A stretch of DNA of 64,000 bases from Albibacterium sp035514885. GTDB taxonomy: Bacteria > Bacteroidota > Bacteroidia > Sphingobacteriales > Sphingobacteriaceae. Positions 1 through 9,385 of this stretch are shown here, in pieces (within the stretch, counting starts at the first letter, position 1; each line of letters starts with the position of its first letter). The position numbers and the translations under genes were made by a program. The stretch lies in the NCBI RefSeq assembly GCF_035514885.1, contig NZ_DATJCH010000012.1, positions 682,001-746,000 on the forward strand, given 5' to 3'. A model generated the notes under the pieces. It saw only the letters and a list, made by a program, of their open reading frames with translations. It did no database searches and was not told the DNA's origin.

Positions 1-1152
1 AAAACCACATAGAACTTGAATTGAAAGTGTTTTTCCATGTGACATTACGTGGAAATACAATCGCATCATACCTGTATAAAATAACAATGCCCCAATAACA
101 CCTACAGCATAGATCATACGGATATAACCAACATCTGTCCGAATTACTCCCCAACTCGTCGGATCTCCAAATAATAAATGATTGTCATCATCCGGAAGAA
201 AAATATAAGATTGTAAAATAGCCAATGTGTTTGATCTTCCAGAGGTACCATTAAAGTTATCTAGAAACTGATCAAATGCCCATTTTTCCCATGCTCTTAT
301 TATGATTTCTCCATCGGGTTGCAAAAGTAGGTATGTTTCTTTTATGAGAAAATAGAATAAAACAGAACCAATAGGTAGATATACTAAAAGGAGAAGACTC
401 TTCCAATTAAACTTATCATTGATAATCAACAAAGTGTAATATGCAAAAAGAGCAACAGGTATCATAATAAAACCTGTTCTTCCAGTAAAAACTATTCCAA
501 CTATAATCCAGATCAAGCAGAAAATTATAATACGTCTATCTAATCTGGAAAGCTTAAAAGAAGTCAGGAAATAGGCTCCCATTAATAAACCGGTAGCCAA
601 ATATGCTGAAACTGATGCCCCTGAAGATTGCATTAATCCTCTAGTCCGGAAAATAGAGGTGAAATTATCTTCCGTAATATTACCCTCTAAGGGCATAATG
701 ACGAACATGAATTCTCTGTATGCAGGAAAGATGAAATTAATAAAGATAAGGATACCCTGAATACCAAAAATAAGCAGTAATAAATAAAGCAGTTGATTCA
801 AATTTTCTTTTATAAAGAACACAGATAATATATAGGCTCCTCCGGCAATTTGAATTAGTATAAGTATGATATTAAAAAGGTTTGCCATATTATCACTACC
901 ATTAAGTAATGTTATAGTAGTGGTATACAGAGCATAAAGAACCAAAATGAAAAATGCTTTGAAAGCACTTTTATTAAAGTAAAAGACCAGTTCGTTTCTT
1001 CTTAGAATCAATAGTGCAGCAAAACATCCTGCTATTACAAAACGACTACTATTTAAAGGGAAAAATAGAAACTTTACAGAAAATATAAAAAAAAGCAACA
1101 AAAAAACATGGCCTAATTTTGTTCTTTTCCAAAAAGTTGTTTCTTCCAACAT
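1..1152 (-). CDS. O-antigen polymerase/ligase-like membrane protein (3' end cut by window)
   Basis: The minus-strand frame is open from an ATG at 1152 to the window edge, giving at least 384 residues without a stop. It is dominated by hydrophobic segments, as in Wzy/O-antigen ligase-type polytopic membrane proteins. The C-terminal visible part has a large polar loop followed by GDPTSWGVIRTDVGYIRMIY and a glycine-rich TM segment, which resembles the Wzy-type pattern of a D-x-G-Y-x-R motif before a TM helix. It starts 2 bp after the stop of the Wzz-like gene, so the two are probably cotranscribed. The likely role is polymerising or transferring surface glycan repeat units at the inner membrane. 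Family assignment is by pattern only; ligase versus polymerase cannot be told apart. Confidence 0.7.
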   Translation of the reverse strand, partial: MLEETTFWKRTKLGHVFLLLFFIFSVKFLFFPLNSSRFVIAGCFAALLILRRNELVFYFNKSAFKAFFILVLYALYTTTITLLNGSDNMANLFNIILILIQIAGGAYILSVFFIKENLNQLLYLLLLIFGIQGILIFINFIFPAYREFMFVIMPLEGNITEDNFTSIFRTRGLMQSSGASVSAYLATGLLMGAYFLTSFKLSRLDRRIIIFCLIWIIVGIVFTGRTGFIMIPVALFAYYTLLIINDKFNWKSLLLLVYLPIGSVLFYFLIKETYLLLQPDGEIIIRAWEKWAFDQFLDNFNGTSGRSNTLAILQSYIFLPDDDNHLLFGDPTSWGVIRTDVGYIRMIYAVGVIGALLFYTGMMRLYFHVMSHGKTLSIQVLCGF

Positions 1153-1154
1153 CA

Positions 1155-2213
1155 CTATTGGTTCCTTTCAAAAAAACTTTTAACAAAAATTAGGGTTAAA
1201 GATACAAACGCACCAAGTATGATTGATAATATTATATAATTCACCAAGCGGGGTTCCGTTGGAGAAAGCTCATTAAGCTGTATCGGAGCCTCAATAATTA
1301 TAAATAATGGTCGTTGGTTTTCTACTTGAATCTTTGAATTATCCAACTGTGCCAATAAACCGGAATAAGTGCTTCGGGCCTGAGAATATCTTAAATTTAA
1401 CCTCTCAATTTCTAAATTAGCAATAGCTTTATTTGCGTTAACATTTCTATCTTGAGCAGCTGCAAGTGAACTCTGAAGCTGGTAAAGCTCTTGTTTCGAT
1501 TTTTCTACTTCTTGCTCTAGAAAATCTGTATTGTCAATCTTATTTTCTTTGCTGTATAAATTAATGTACTCTTCTAATTTTTGGAGAACTACTTTTGCAA
1601 TTTTTGCACTTGCCTCTGGATCCTGAAGTTTTACAGTAAGAACAATTGGTTTTGGAGCTTCATTGCTAAATGAAATACTTCCCCTCAATATTCCCACAGC
1701 TTGTGCGATCTCTCCACTCAGAATTAATACCGGTAAAGTTCCCGGAGAAAGCCTTGATATTTTTGATGCATTATTTGAATCAATTACATTTTTATAAACT
1801 ACTTTCAAATTATTATCTTTTGATAAAGTATTGAATTGATTCTTAAAACCAAGTACCATTCGTTGTGTAAGGTAATTGGATATAAAAATGGTGTCTCCTT
1901 CAAATACGATTTTCTCTGCAACTACATCTGATAAAAAATTAGTACTAGAAAGAATGAACTCATAAGCTGATGCAGGTATCCCTGCTGATTGATTAGCGCT
2001 GATGCCTGCTAAAGAAGCCAAAGAGCCTAAACGAGAACTAGTCGATTGATCCTCATTATTAGAGACTAAGAACTCAATTGAACTTGCATATTCTTTAGGT
2101 CTAATCATATATATAAAAAGTCCTATTAGTAAAGAAACTACCATAGAGGCAATAAATAAATATTTACCTCTGAGGATTTGTTCGGTTAGTTCTTTAAATG
2201 ATATTTTCTCCAT
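1155..2213 (-). CDS. Wzz-type polysaccharide chain-length determinant protein
   Basis: This 352-residue protein has the Wzz/PCP layout: an N-terminal TM helix at about 18-37, a long periplasmic region with predicted coiled coil at about 235-300, and a C-terminal TM helix at about 325-345 preceded by a proline-rich SPTEPRLVNY segment. Proteins of this family set the chain length of surface polysaccharide together with Wzy. It lacks a fused BY-kinase domain because it ends shortly after the second TM. It lies between a GT4 glycosyltransferase (17 bp away) and a Wzy-like gene (2 bp away), which fits an O-antigen or exopolysaccharide operon. Confidence 0.85.
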   Translation of the reverse strand: MEKISFKELTEQILRGKYLFIASMVVSLLIGLFIYMIRPKEYASSIEFLVSNNEDQSTSSRLGSLASLAGISANQSAGIPASAYEFILSSTNFLSDVVAEKIVFEGDTIFISNYLTQRMVLGFKNQFNTLSKDNNLKVVYKNVIDSNNASKISRLSPGTLPVLILSGEIAQAVGILRGSISFSNEAPKPIVLTVKLQDPEASAKIAKVVLQKLEEYINLYSKENKIDNTDFLEQEVEKSKQELYQLQSSLAAAQDRNVNANKAIANLEIERLNLRYSQARSTYSGLLAQLDNSKIQVENQRPLFIIIEAPIQLNELSPTEPRLVNYIILSIILGAFVSLTLIFVKSFFERNQ

Positions 2214-2230
2214 AATTTCTTTAATCTATA

Positions 2231-3355
2231 TTATAATGCACCTTCAATTAATCGCTCTGCACGCATTTTCCATGTGAATTTCTTTTCAAAATCTTGATAA
2301 GAATTCTCAGCTAATTGATTGCCTAAATCTTGATTTTTAATTAATGTACGCACTGCCTTCTCCCATTGATCTGCGTTATTATATTCTACTAAAATAGCAT
2401 TATTTTCATTTAAAACTTCTCTGGTAGATGGAAGATCTGATGCAACGATAGCTTTCTTACTACTCATATATTCAAGATACTTTATTGGGTTCATATAAGG
2501 ACCTTGGTCTCCTGTAACTTCACCAGGAGAAACTACTTTCTGATAGGGTGCCAAAAGAATATCACATGAATTACGGTACTTATAAACATTTGCGAATGGA
2601 ACATAACCCAAAAAATAAAGGTTCTCATATTGAATTTTATCTTTCCAATATTTGATATCTTTTTCTTCACCTCCGGCAATATAGAAATCAACTTCGGGAA
2701 TCCTTTTTGCCAGTTCTAAAATAATCTCTATTCCTCTTCCAGCATATAAATGGCCGAAATATCCGACTTTTACTTTATCATTTCTGCCTGGTAAAATTAC
2801 CTTTTCATTTAAATCATAGATATTTGCTCCGTTATGAGCTACTATTAAGTTTTTCATATCAAACCGCGACCCTTGGAAGATATTTGATTTAAGATAGATC
2901 TCTTTTAAAGCATTTGAATTGAGAGTTATTCGTCTCAATGCAGGCAGATTTAACATTTTCCTGAAAAGCCAAGTTGTTAATCGGCCATTCTCCCAAATAG
3001 GTCCATGTGAATCAAAAGTTGTAGGAATTCCCATGAGAGATGAAATAAAACAGCCGTTCAAAAAGCGTCCAACTACATAATCAGGTTTGATTCTATTTAA
3101 AGCTCTATAAATGGCTAAGGAAAAATAAACTGTTTTACCTTTAAATGTTGAAAAAAAGAGTTTCTCAATTTTAAAATTAGGTTCCACGCCATAGAATTCA
3201 AATATTTTAGATTGATCTTCATTATTTTCCATCTTTGGCAATAAAATAGTGACGTCATGTCCCATTTTAGCTAACGCAGAGCATATATTCATTACATGTA
3301 TACTATTCGCTCTTCTTGAAGGCACAATGGATTGCGCTACATAAACTATTTTCAT
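2231..3355 (-). CDS. Glycosyltransferase family 4
   Basis: The 374-residue protein begins MKIVYVAQSIVPSRRANSIH, the typical GT4 N-terminus with a first beta strand and an early serine/histidine acceptor region. The C-terminal half has the nucleotide-sugar part: VGYFGHLYAGRGIEIILELA (about 198-217), FYIAGGEE, FLGYVP, and an E-x7-E-like region around PIKYLEYMSSKKAIVASDLP (about 288-307). It should transfer a sugar from an activated donor during surface glycan assembly at the cytoplasmic face. Its ATG follows the stop of the upstream GT2 gene with no gap. The donor and acceptor cannot be read from sequence. Confidence 0.88.
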   Translation of the reverse strand: MKIVYVAQSIVPSRRANSIHVMNICSALAKMGHDVTILLPKMENNEDQSKIFEFYGVEPNFKIEKLFFSTFKGKTVYFSLAIYRALNRIKPDYVVGRFLNGCFISSLMGIPTTFDSHGPIWENGRLTTWLFRKMLNLPALRRITLNSNALKEIYLKSNIFQGSRFDMKNLIVAHNGANIYDLNEKVILPGRNDKVKVGYFGHLYAGRGIEIILELAKRIPEVDFYIAGGEEKDIKYWKDKIQYENLYFLGYVPFANVYKYRNSCDILLAPYQKVVSPGEVTGDQGPYMNPIKYLEYMSSKKAIVASDLPSTREVLNENNAILVEYNNADQWEKAVRTLIKNQDLGNQLAENSYQDFEKKFTWKMRAERLIEGAL

Positions 3356-4243
3356 CTATATACGATAAAGAATACTACAGATAAATCTTACTAAAACATT
3401 GTTTGAATTAAAAAAATGACGGGTTTTAGCAAGGAGATTTTTTTTCTTAATTATTTTAATATATTTTTCTGGAATATTATTAATTATACCCCAATTTAAG
3501 AGCTTTTGTGTTAATTGGTATCGGGAACTATAATTTAAATTTGCTATTCTGTTTTCTGAATGGACATATCTCATAGCAACAACATGCTTGGAGTTTCCAG
3601 GAACAAAATATCCGGAATAAGCTAAACGAATTATTAACTCCGTATCTTGATGAAGTTTTAAAGAAGTATCAAAATATCCAGTTATATTAAATAGTGACTT
3701 TTTTAAGGTAATACCATTTAAATGAGGATAAGACGATAGTCCGGATATTAAATTTTCGAAAAACAAAGTACCTTCTGCTTCAATTGAAGGATAGGTAAGA
3801 TATTCATCCGATCGTTCTAAAGCAATTTTTTTCCAATTACAAAACCCTATTCTTGCCTCCTCATTTTCATACTTAGTACCAACAGGTTCATAGACAACAT
3901 CTGCTGCTGAGTTTTCCTTAAATAGTTGTTCAGTGAGGCTAAATCTATTTGGTAGGAAATAATCGTCAGCATCTAGAAAAGAGATGTATTCAAATTGAGC
4001 CCTTTCAATACCTAAATTACGGCTGGCACCTGCTCCTCTATTCTCACCATTAGGATGTTGAAATAATTTCACGATGGAGTATTTATTTTCTAGTTCTTTA
4101 CAAACCTCTAAGGCACCATCGGGATAAGCGTCGTCGATTAGGATTACTTCACCTATTCCTTGCTGATGAACAACAGATTCAACAGCCTTTTCGATAAAAT
4201 TTACGGCATTATAAACAGGTATTATTACAGATACTTGAAACAT
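3356..4243 (-). CDS. Glycosyltransferase family 2
   Basis: This 295-residue protein shows the GT-A fold of family GT2: VSVIIPVYNAVNFIEKAVES at the N-terminus, ILIDDAYPDGA with the first aspartates, GAGASRNLGIERA, and the metal-binding FLDADDYF (DxD-type) near residue 93. The C-terminal third, with KLHQDTELIIRLAYSGYF, carries the usual ED-like acceptor region. It likely adds one sugar to a lipid-linked or nascent surface glycan. It abuts the GT4 gene directly and lies 21 bp downstream of a beta-barrel protein gene, so translation is probably coupled. Confidence 0.88.
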   Translation of the reverse strand: MFQVSVIIPVYNAVNFIEKAVESVVHQQGIGEVILIDDAYPDGALEVCKELENKYSIVKLFQHPNGENRGAGASRNLGIERAQFEYISFLDADDYFLPNRFSLTEQLFKENSAADVVYEPVGTKYENEEARIGFCNWKKIALERSDEYLTYPSIEAEGTLFFENLISGLSSYPHLNGITLKKSLFNITGYFDTSLKLHQDTELIIRLAYSGYFVPGNSKHVVAMRYVHSENRIANLNYSSRYQLTQKLLNWGIINNIPEKYIKIIKKKNLLAKTRHFFNSNNVLVRFICSILYRI

Positions 4244-4264
4244 CTATGCTTCTCACTTAGGTTT

Positions 4265-4774
4265 TCAAAATACAAATGATAATTGAAATCCTGCGAAGTT
4301 AGCAATTTCAGGTTTATTCCATTGCATTAATCTGATTTGAAATTCAAGCATTTTATAATGAATTCCGGCACCACCTGAATAATGCATACCAAAATCACTT
4401 GCTGGTTTCATAACAATTACCGGCCCTACAGAAGCTTGAATAAAAAACAAATTATCTGGTTTATATCGAATCCCTAACCCTAATGGGACTCCAGCAATCG
4501 GCTGCACATTATAAACAAAATACTCATCTTCAACACTTTTACCTTGCACATAGGTGTATCCAGTATTAAAAGTTACATCGTATTGTTTATTAAAAACATA
4601 CTTAACACCCAAACCTGCATTTAATCCTGAAGTATAATTATTTTTTAAATCTCCTAATGGGACGAGGTATTCAGCATTCACAGAGTAACGAACTTGTGCC
4701 AAACTATGTTCTATAGGCAAATAAATCAATAAAATAACAATTACGTAATATCTAAAACTGCCTTTCATAAGCAT
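4265..4774 (-). CDS. Small outer-membrane beta-barrel protein of unknown function
   Basis: The 169-residue product has a signal peptide (hydrophobic stretch from about 10 to 22, cut probably after LAQ), then alternating amphipathic beta strands, and it ends in ...GFQLSFVF with a C-terminal phenylalanine, a common signature recognised by the BAM machinery. Glycine-aromatic strands such as GLNAGLGVKYVF and AGVPLGLGIRY fit an 8-stranded OmpA/OmpW-like barrel. It is the first gene of the minus-strand polysaccharide cluster, and diverges from the beta-helix lipoprotein at 4850. No specific function is recognised. An alternative start is ATG at 4768. Confidence 0.6.
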   Translation of the reverse strand: MLMKGSFRYYVIVILLIYLPIEHSLAQVRYSVNAEYLVPLGDLKNNYTSGLNAGLGVKYVFNKQYDVTFNTGYTYVQGKSVEDEYFVYNVQPIAGVPLGLGIRYKPDNLFFIQASVGPVIVMKPASDFGMHYSGGAGIHYKMLEFQIRLMQWNKPEIANFAGFQLSFVF

Positions 4775-4849
4775 AAGGGGTCATATTTGCAAGAACAATA
4801 ACAAAAGTATATCTTTACAATGCTTAAAACAAACCATTACTGATTTTTC

Positions 4850-6430
4850 ATGTTAAAATACCAACAACTGATTGTAGTTTGTCTGCTTTTATGCTTCGTT
4901 TCGTGTAAGAAGGACCAATTAGAACCCGAACCTATTGTACATATCGATTATAAAAAAGAAAATATCCCGGATTTTTCTTATGCCGGATATAAGCGTAGTG
5001 AATCTCCTATTCCTTTTATTAAGGAAGTGATAACGTTATCGCCTGAAGAAGGGAGAGATTATGAAAACATTCAGAATGCAATTGATGAGCTATCAAAAGC
5101 GCCGTTAATCAATGATTTTAGGGGTGCGGTATTATTAAAAGCAGGCACTTATCGCATAAATAATACCCTCATGATCAAAGCAAGTGGAGTTATACTTCGC
5201 GGAGAAGGACAAGGCGCTAATGGAACTGTTATTATTGATACTCGCACAGATAGCAAAGAAATATCATCAAAAGTAGCGGGACGAAAAGGTCAGGCCTCAT
5301 TAATCATACAGGGATCTTCTCAAATTGATTATGATTACAGCCGTGAAGCCTTAATACAAACTGACTTTGTAAAAGTAGCTGCAACTTCATTTGAAATTGA
5401 TAATAATCCTGGATTTTCAATAGGTGATACCGTTTCAGTAATTAAAACTACGGACGACAACTGGGTAGATGAACTGAGTATGCGTCAATTTGGATGGACA
5501 GCTGATCAATATCAAATTGGACACACTCGTGTAATCTCTGATATTCAAGGGAATACGGTTCGTCTTAATATTCCGATGGACGATCAAATAAAGGCTGTTG
5601 AAGGAGGAGGTAAAATTATTAAAATATCCTTTCCAAAACGAATATCTAATTCCGGAATTGAAAACCTTAGAATGGAATCAAGCTACGCCAGTGATGAAGA
5701 TGAGCTTCATGTCTGGAATGCGATTCATTTAATTGGAGTACAAGATTGTTGGGTAAGGAATGTAACTGGATTGTATTATTCACACAGTGCAGTTGCGATT
5801 TACGGGCAATCAGACTTTAATACAGTCCAGGATTGTGCGATGTTAGAGCCTAAATCTCAGGTTCTTGGAGATCGGAGGTATACCTTTTATGTTAACTCAG
5901 GAACTGGAAATTTATTTCAACGATGCTTTTCAGACAGAGGAAGACACGACTTCGTAACATCTGCCCGTGTTTCAGGTCCTAATGTGTTTCTAGATGGCTA
6001 TGCCGCTACATCACTGCATGAAATTGGTCCTCACCATCGTTGGGCCACTGGAACCTTGTATGACAATATCTATGGAGGAGTAATTGCCGCAAGAAACAGA
6101 GGGTCTGGCGGAAGTGGACATGGTTGGTCTGGAGCTTTTAATATGTTCTGGAACTGTAGGGCAGATATATCATTCAAAATTGAAAATCCACCAGGAGCCG
6201 TTAATTGGCTTATCGGCGGTATAGGAAGTGTAACCGGTGATTCTTACACAGCTAGCCTGGGACACCCAGTAGAACCAAGAAGTTTGTTTATTGAACAGTT
6301 AATCAAAAGAATTGGTTTAGCTAAAGTTAGAGACATTGTTATTGAAAAGCAATTAAACGGTTCGATCTGGTCAGATTTGAATCGATGGTCAGGAAATGAT
6401 AAACCGCTAAAAACTATAACTGATCTTTAA
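4850..6430 (+). CDS. Right-handed parallel beta-helix lipoprotein
   Basis: The 526-residue protein has a lipoprotein signal ending in LCFVSC, with Cys19 followed by KKD, typical of Bacteroidota lipoproteins. An early segment, YENIQNAIDELSKAP then GAVLLKAGTYRINNTLMIKA, matches the start of pectate-lyase-type beta-helix proteins, and later repeats (SGIENLRMES, NAIHLIGVQDCWVRNV, SAVAIYGQSDFNTVQDC) fit helical coils with stacked N/I/V residues. Such proteins are usually polysaccharide lyases or glycosidases acting on acidic glycans. It sits divergently beside a surface-polysaccharide cluster. Substrate and catalytic residues are not recognisable. Confidence 0.7.
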   Translation: MLKYQQLIVVCLLLCFVSCKKDQLEPEPIVHIDYKKENIPDFSYAGYKRSESPIPFIKEVITLSPEEGRDYENIQNAIDELSKAPLINDFRGAVLLKAGTYRINNTLMIKASGVILRGEGQGANGTVIIDTRTDSKEISSKVAGRKGQASLIIQGSSQIDYDYSREALIQTDFVKVAATSFEIDNNPGFSIGDTVSVIKTTDDNWVDELSMRQFGWTADQYQIGHTRVISDIQGNTVRLNIPMDDQIKAVEGGGKIIKISFPKRISNSGIENLRMESSYASDEDELHVWNAIHLIGVQDCWVRNVTGLYYSHSAVAIYGQSDFNTVQDCAMLEPKSQVLGDRRYTFYVNSGTGNLFQRCFSDRGRHDFVTSARVSGPNVFLDGYAATSLHEIGPHHRWATGTLYDNIYGGVIAARNRGSGGSGHGWSGAFNMFWNCRADISFKIENPPGAVNWLIGGIGSVTGDSYTASLGHPVEPRSLFIEQLIKRIGLAKVRDIVIEKQLNGSIWSDLNRWSGNDKPLKTITDL

Positions 6431-6450
6431 TTATTAAAAACCATTTGCTT

Positions 6451-6501
6451 AATAAACAAGAAAGGCTATACATTATTCATGTACAGCCTTTCTTGTTTAT
6501 T
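6451..6501. terminator. Bidirectional intrinsic terminator
   Basis: Two 21-nt arms (6451-6471 and 6481-6501) are complementary with one mismatch that is a G-U pair in RNA, separated by a 9-nt loop. They lie between the convergent beta-helix lipoprotein gene and the GH30 gene. The A-rich/T-rich outer ends give U tracts in both directions, so it can serve both operons. Confidence 0.85.
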
Positions 6502-6512
6502 CTAACTATTTC

Positions 6513-7946
6513 CTACCATACAAAGGTAGCAACAGAACCTGCTGCCAGCGAGGTATTAACTGCTTTTTCTTTGTCTTGGATAAAGAAGCTTTTTCTCTCT
6601 TTCGTAGTGTTAAGTACGATTAAGACTTTTTTGCCTTCGGGAGTGATAAATGCAACATTGGGTAATCCTGCTACGATGCCTGATTCTATTCTTTGCGATC
6701 CGCTTGAAACAAATTTAGATGCATGCCCAATGATATAGTAGGCAACGTTGCGGGATACATTTTGTCCGTCGATGGTTAAAGCTCCCAAACAATTTGAGCA
6801 ACCACCCTGATCTGTATGTGGGTTATAATCTTTATCGGCAGCAAGGTTCCATTCTAAAACGGTTCTGCTCCAATTACGGATAGCACCAACAATCAGGTTT
6901 TCAACATGCCACTTAAGCTCGCCACCAAAATCTTGCGGTCCGCCTACCCATTGTTCGGTGAAATAGATGTTCTTATCGGGATGTGCATTATGAACTTCGC
7001 TTAAAGCATCGATACTTCCACCGTATAAATGGAAAGCAGATCCGTCAATATACTTTTTCGCCTCCGGATCATCCAGAATTGAAATAGGATAATCAGGACG
7101 ATCTGCATTATGATCGTAAATTACAATCTTGGTTTTTACGCCAGCCTCTTGGAAAATAGGGCCTAATGCTGATTTAATAAATTCTGCCTGATCTTTGGCT
7201 TCCATATACATACTTGGATTATTACCTGGATGCAATGGTTCATTTTGTGGAGTTAAGGCATCAATTTTAATACCTTCAGCTTCAAACGCCTTGATATACT
7301 TCACTAAGTAATTAGCATAAGCCTTGTAATATTCTGGCTTTAAGCTCCCTCCTATGTAAGATTCATTGTCTTTCATCCAGGTTGGGGCTGTCCAGGGCGA
7401 TGCCATGATTTGTATATCAGGGTTTACGGTTAAGATCATTTTCAAAACAGGGATCAGGTCTTTCTTTTCCTTTTCAATGCTGAAATGATCAAGGTTTACA
7501 TCGGTTTGTCCTTTTGCAACTTCGTCGTATGTGAATAGTTCAGAAGAAAGATCAGATGCTCCTACACTGATACGCAGGTAGTTGATGCCGATGGCATCAT
7601 CCTTCCGGGAAAACAGCTCTTGAATAAGCTGCTCGCGTTCTGGCGTTTGAAGGGCATTGATTAGTTCTGCACTTCCGCCACTTAATGTGAAGCCAAATCC
7701 ATCAATTGCTTGATATTTCTTATTATCATCGATTTCGATGATAGTGCCTCCAGGTGCTGCAGGTGCAAAGTTTAAAGCAACATTCTGCTTTTCTAATAGT
7801 TGAGATTCATTAGCAGAAGTTAGCCAAAGGCTAACTTCTGAGTCAATAGGTTCTTCATTTGGGCCATTATTCTCACTTGTATTTTTGCAAGCTGCAAACG
7901 TGAGAATAACAGCAGCAAAGATGATTTCTTTTAAAGCAATTTTCAT
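6513..7946 (-). CDS. Glycoside hydrolase family 30 lipoprotein
   Basis: The 477-residue protein starts best at ATG 7946 (an upstream in-frame TTG at 7952 is less likely). It has a lipobox with Cys20, then GH30 hallmarks: YQAIDGFGFTLSGGSAELIN (about 78-97), SPWTAPTWMKDN (about 183-194), the acid/base Glu236 in LTPQNEP and the nucleophile Glu331 in YFTEQW. A C-terminal beta domain ends at VATFVW. GH30 enzymes act on beta-glucosyl, beta-1,6-glucan or xylan bonds. In this PUL (susC-susD-GH30) a beta-1,6-glucanase is the best guess because related short Bacteroides PULs carry GH30_3. It lies 15 bp after the susD-like gene and is presumably surface-exposed. Confidence 0.93.
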   Translation of the reverse strand: MKIALKEIIFAAVILTFAACKNTSENNGPNEEPIDSEVSLWLTSANESQLLEKQNVALNFAPAAPGGTIIEIDDNKKYQAIDGFGFTLSGGSAELINALQTPEREQLIQELFSRKDDAIGINYLRISVGASDLSSELFTYDEVAKGQTDVNLDHFSIEKEKKDLIPVLKMILTVNPDIQIMASPWTAPTWMKDNESYIGGSLKPEYYKAYANYLVKYIKAFEAEGIKIDALTPQNEPLHPGNNPSMYMEAKDQAEFIKSALGPIFQEAGVKTKIVIYDHNADRPDYPISILDDPEAKKYIDGSAFHLYGGSIDALSEVHNAHPDKNIYFTEQWVGGPQDFGGELKWHVENLIVGAIRNWSRTVLEWNLAADKDYNPHTDQGGCSNCLGALTIDGQNVSRNVAYYIIGHASKFVSSGSQRIESGIVAGLPNVAFITPEGKKVLIVLNTTKERKSFFIQDKEKAVNTSLAAGSVATFVW

Positions 7947-7961
7947 GTCCAAGGTTAAAGA

Positions 7962-9374
7962 TTATAAATTAGGGTTTCTGTCTTCTTCTGCTTGAGGTAT
8001 AGGCCATAACAAGTCAGCTTCGCTAATTGTATATAGTTTTTTACCTGCACCATCTGTTACCGCATTCATAATTTCTACTGCTTTGTTTGTACGAAGCAAA
8101 TCGAACCAACGGTATCCTTCGAAAGCTAACTCAAGTCTGCGCTCTTTTAAAATAGCAGCACGCATACTTGTCTGACTGTTAGCAGAAGTTCCTTCTAAAT
8201 CTACGCGGTTACGGATTTGATCAACCAATGGTTTTGCTTGTGCCCATCCACCACTGTTTAACTCGTTAAGAGCTTCGGCTTTTAGTAGAATGATTTCAGC
8301 CAAACGGATAAAGTAAGCATTTGCCTGATCGTCTGAACGGTATTTGTTAATATATGGATAATTATCTTTTGTCCAGAATGCATCAGACCAGGCTTCATCG
8401 CTAGAGTCTAAAAATTTGATGGAAGAGTTTTTACGAATTTCATCGCCTTCTGCATCAAAAGCTTTTACAAGGTCATTTGAAGGTGTGTTGAATCTTTTCC
8501 ATCCGCTACCAACAATTACACTTGGCATCCAGTTTCCATGAGCTCCACCCCATCCGTCATATTGCATTTCCCAGATAGACTCTGAATTGTTTTCATTGGC
8601 TTTTTCAAACAAACCATCGTAGCTTCCGAACAAAGTATATCCGCTACCTAAAGTAGCATTGGCTTCTTCTAGAACTTTAGCCCAGTTAGGAGTTGGTAAA
8701 GCAGCATATACCTGTGCTAAAATTGCATGGGCAACACCTTGTGTAATGATACCTTTGTTAGGTGCAGAAGTTCTTGCATTGGCAGTTGCAAATTCAAGAT
8801 CTTCAATAATTTGTGCATACACTTCATCAACCGTTGCTCTTGCAGGCTGCATTTCATTGATGTTAGCCGGTACCTTTGTTACAAGTGGAACCGGGCCCCA
8901 TAAACGAACTAAATGAAAGTAGCTATAAGCTCTGATGGCTCTGGCTTCTGCCAGAATTTGGTTACGGCGATTGCCTTCATCCAATGCCGGATCTTCAATA
9001 CCAGGTACATTATCAAGAACCAGGTTGGCATTCTTAATGGTGGTATATAAACCTGACCAGTCACGACCAAGGTTTCCATTAGTAGCATTGGCTTTGAACT
9101 CATCTATTTGGATATTTGCAGAGTTATCACCACCAGCATAGGCGTTGTCAGATGTAACATCACCATTGGTCATATAATCCCAGATAAAATAATCTGTATA
9201 CATACCGTCGTATACTCCCTGGATTAATTTTTCAGCAGCTTCTGCATCAGAGAAAGCAATATCGGGAGTTACTTGTGTAATGGGTTGTTTGTCGAGGAAA
9301 TCTTTCTTACAGGCTTGCAGGCTTAATAAAAGCACGGCTGCCATCCCTATATAGTTATTTAATTTAATTTTCAT
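7962..9374 (-). CDS. SusD/RagB-family nutrient-binding outer-membrane lipoprotein
   Basis: The 470-residue protein has a lipoprotein signal (LLSLQACKKDFLDKQP, Cys22) with the SusD N-terminal pattern of a Cys followed by KKDFLD. It has SusD TPR-type helices (LAEARAIRAYSYFHLVRLWG; ADAEAAEKLIQGVYDGMY-like) and the conserved C-terminal ERRLELAFEGYRWFDLLRT followed by LWPIPQAEEDRNPNL. SusD binds glycan at the cell surface and works as a lid on its SusC partner. It lies 11 bp downstream of the susC gene and 15 bp upstream of the GH30 gene, so these three probably form one operon. Confidence 0.97.
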   Translation of the reverse strand: MKIKLNNYIGMAAVLLLSLQACKKDFLDKQPITQVTPDIAFSDAEAAEKLIQGVYDGMYTDYFIWDYMTNGDVTSDNAYAGGDNSANIQIDEFKANATNGNLGRDWSGLYTTIKNANLVLDNVPGIEDPALDEGNRRNQILAEARAIRAYSYFHLVRLWGPVPLVTKVPANINEMQPARATVDEVYAQIIEDLEFATANARTSAPNKGIITQGVAHAILAQVYAALPTPNWAKVLEEANATLGSGYTLFGSYDGLFEKANENNSESIWEMQYDGWGGAHGNWMPSVIVGSGWKRFNTPSNDLVKAFDAEGDEIRKNSSIKFLDSSDEAWSDAFWTKDNYPYINKYRSDDQANAYFIRLAEIILLKAEALNELNSGGWAQAKPLVDQIRNRVDLEGTSANSQTSMRAAILKERRLELAFEGYRWFDLLRTNKAVEIMNAVTDGAGKKLYTISEADLLWPIPQAEEDRNPNL

Positions 9375-9385
9375 TTTCTTAAGAT

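Noticed and set aside
6445..6738. Plus-strand frame overlapping the GH30 C-terminus
   Set aside because: It is an antisense shadow of the GH30 gene and starts in the terminator hairpin.
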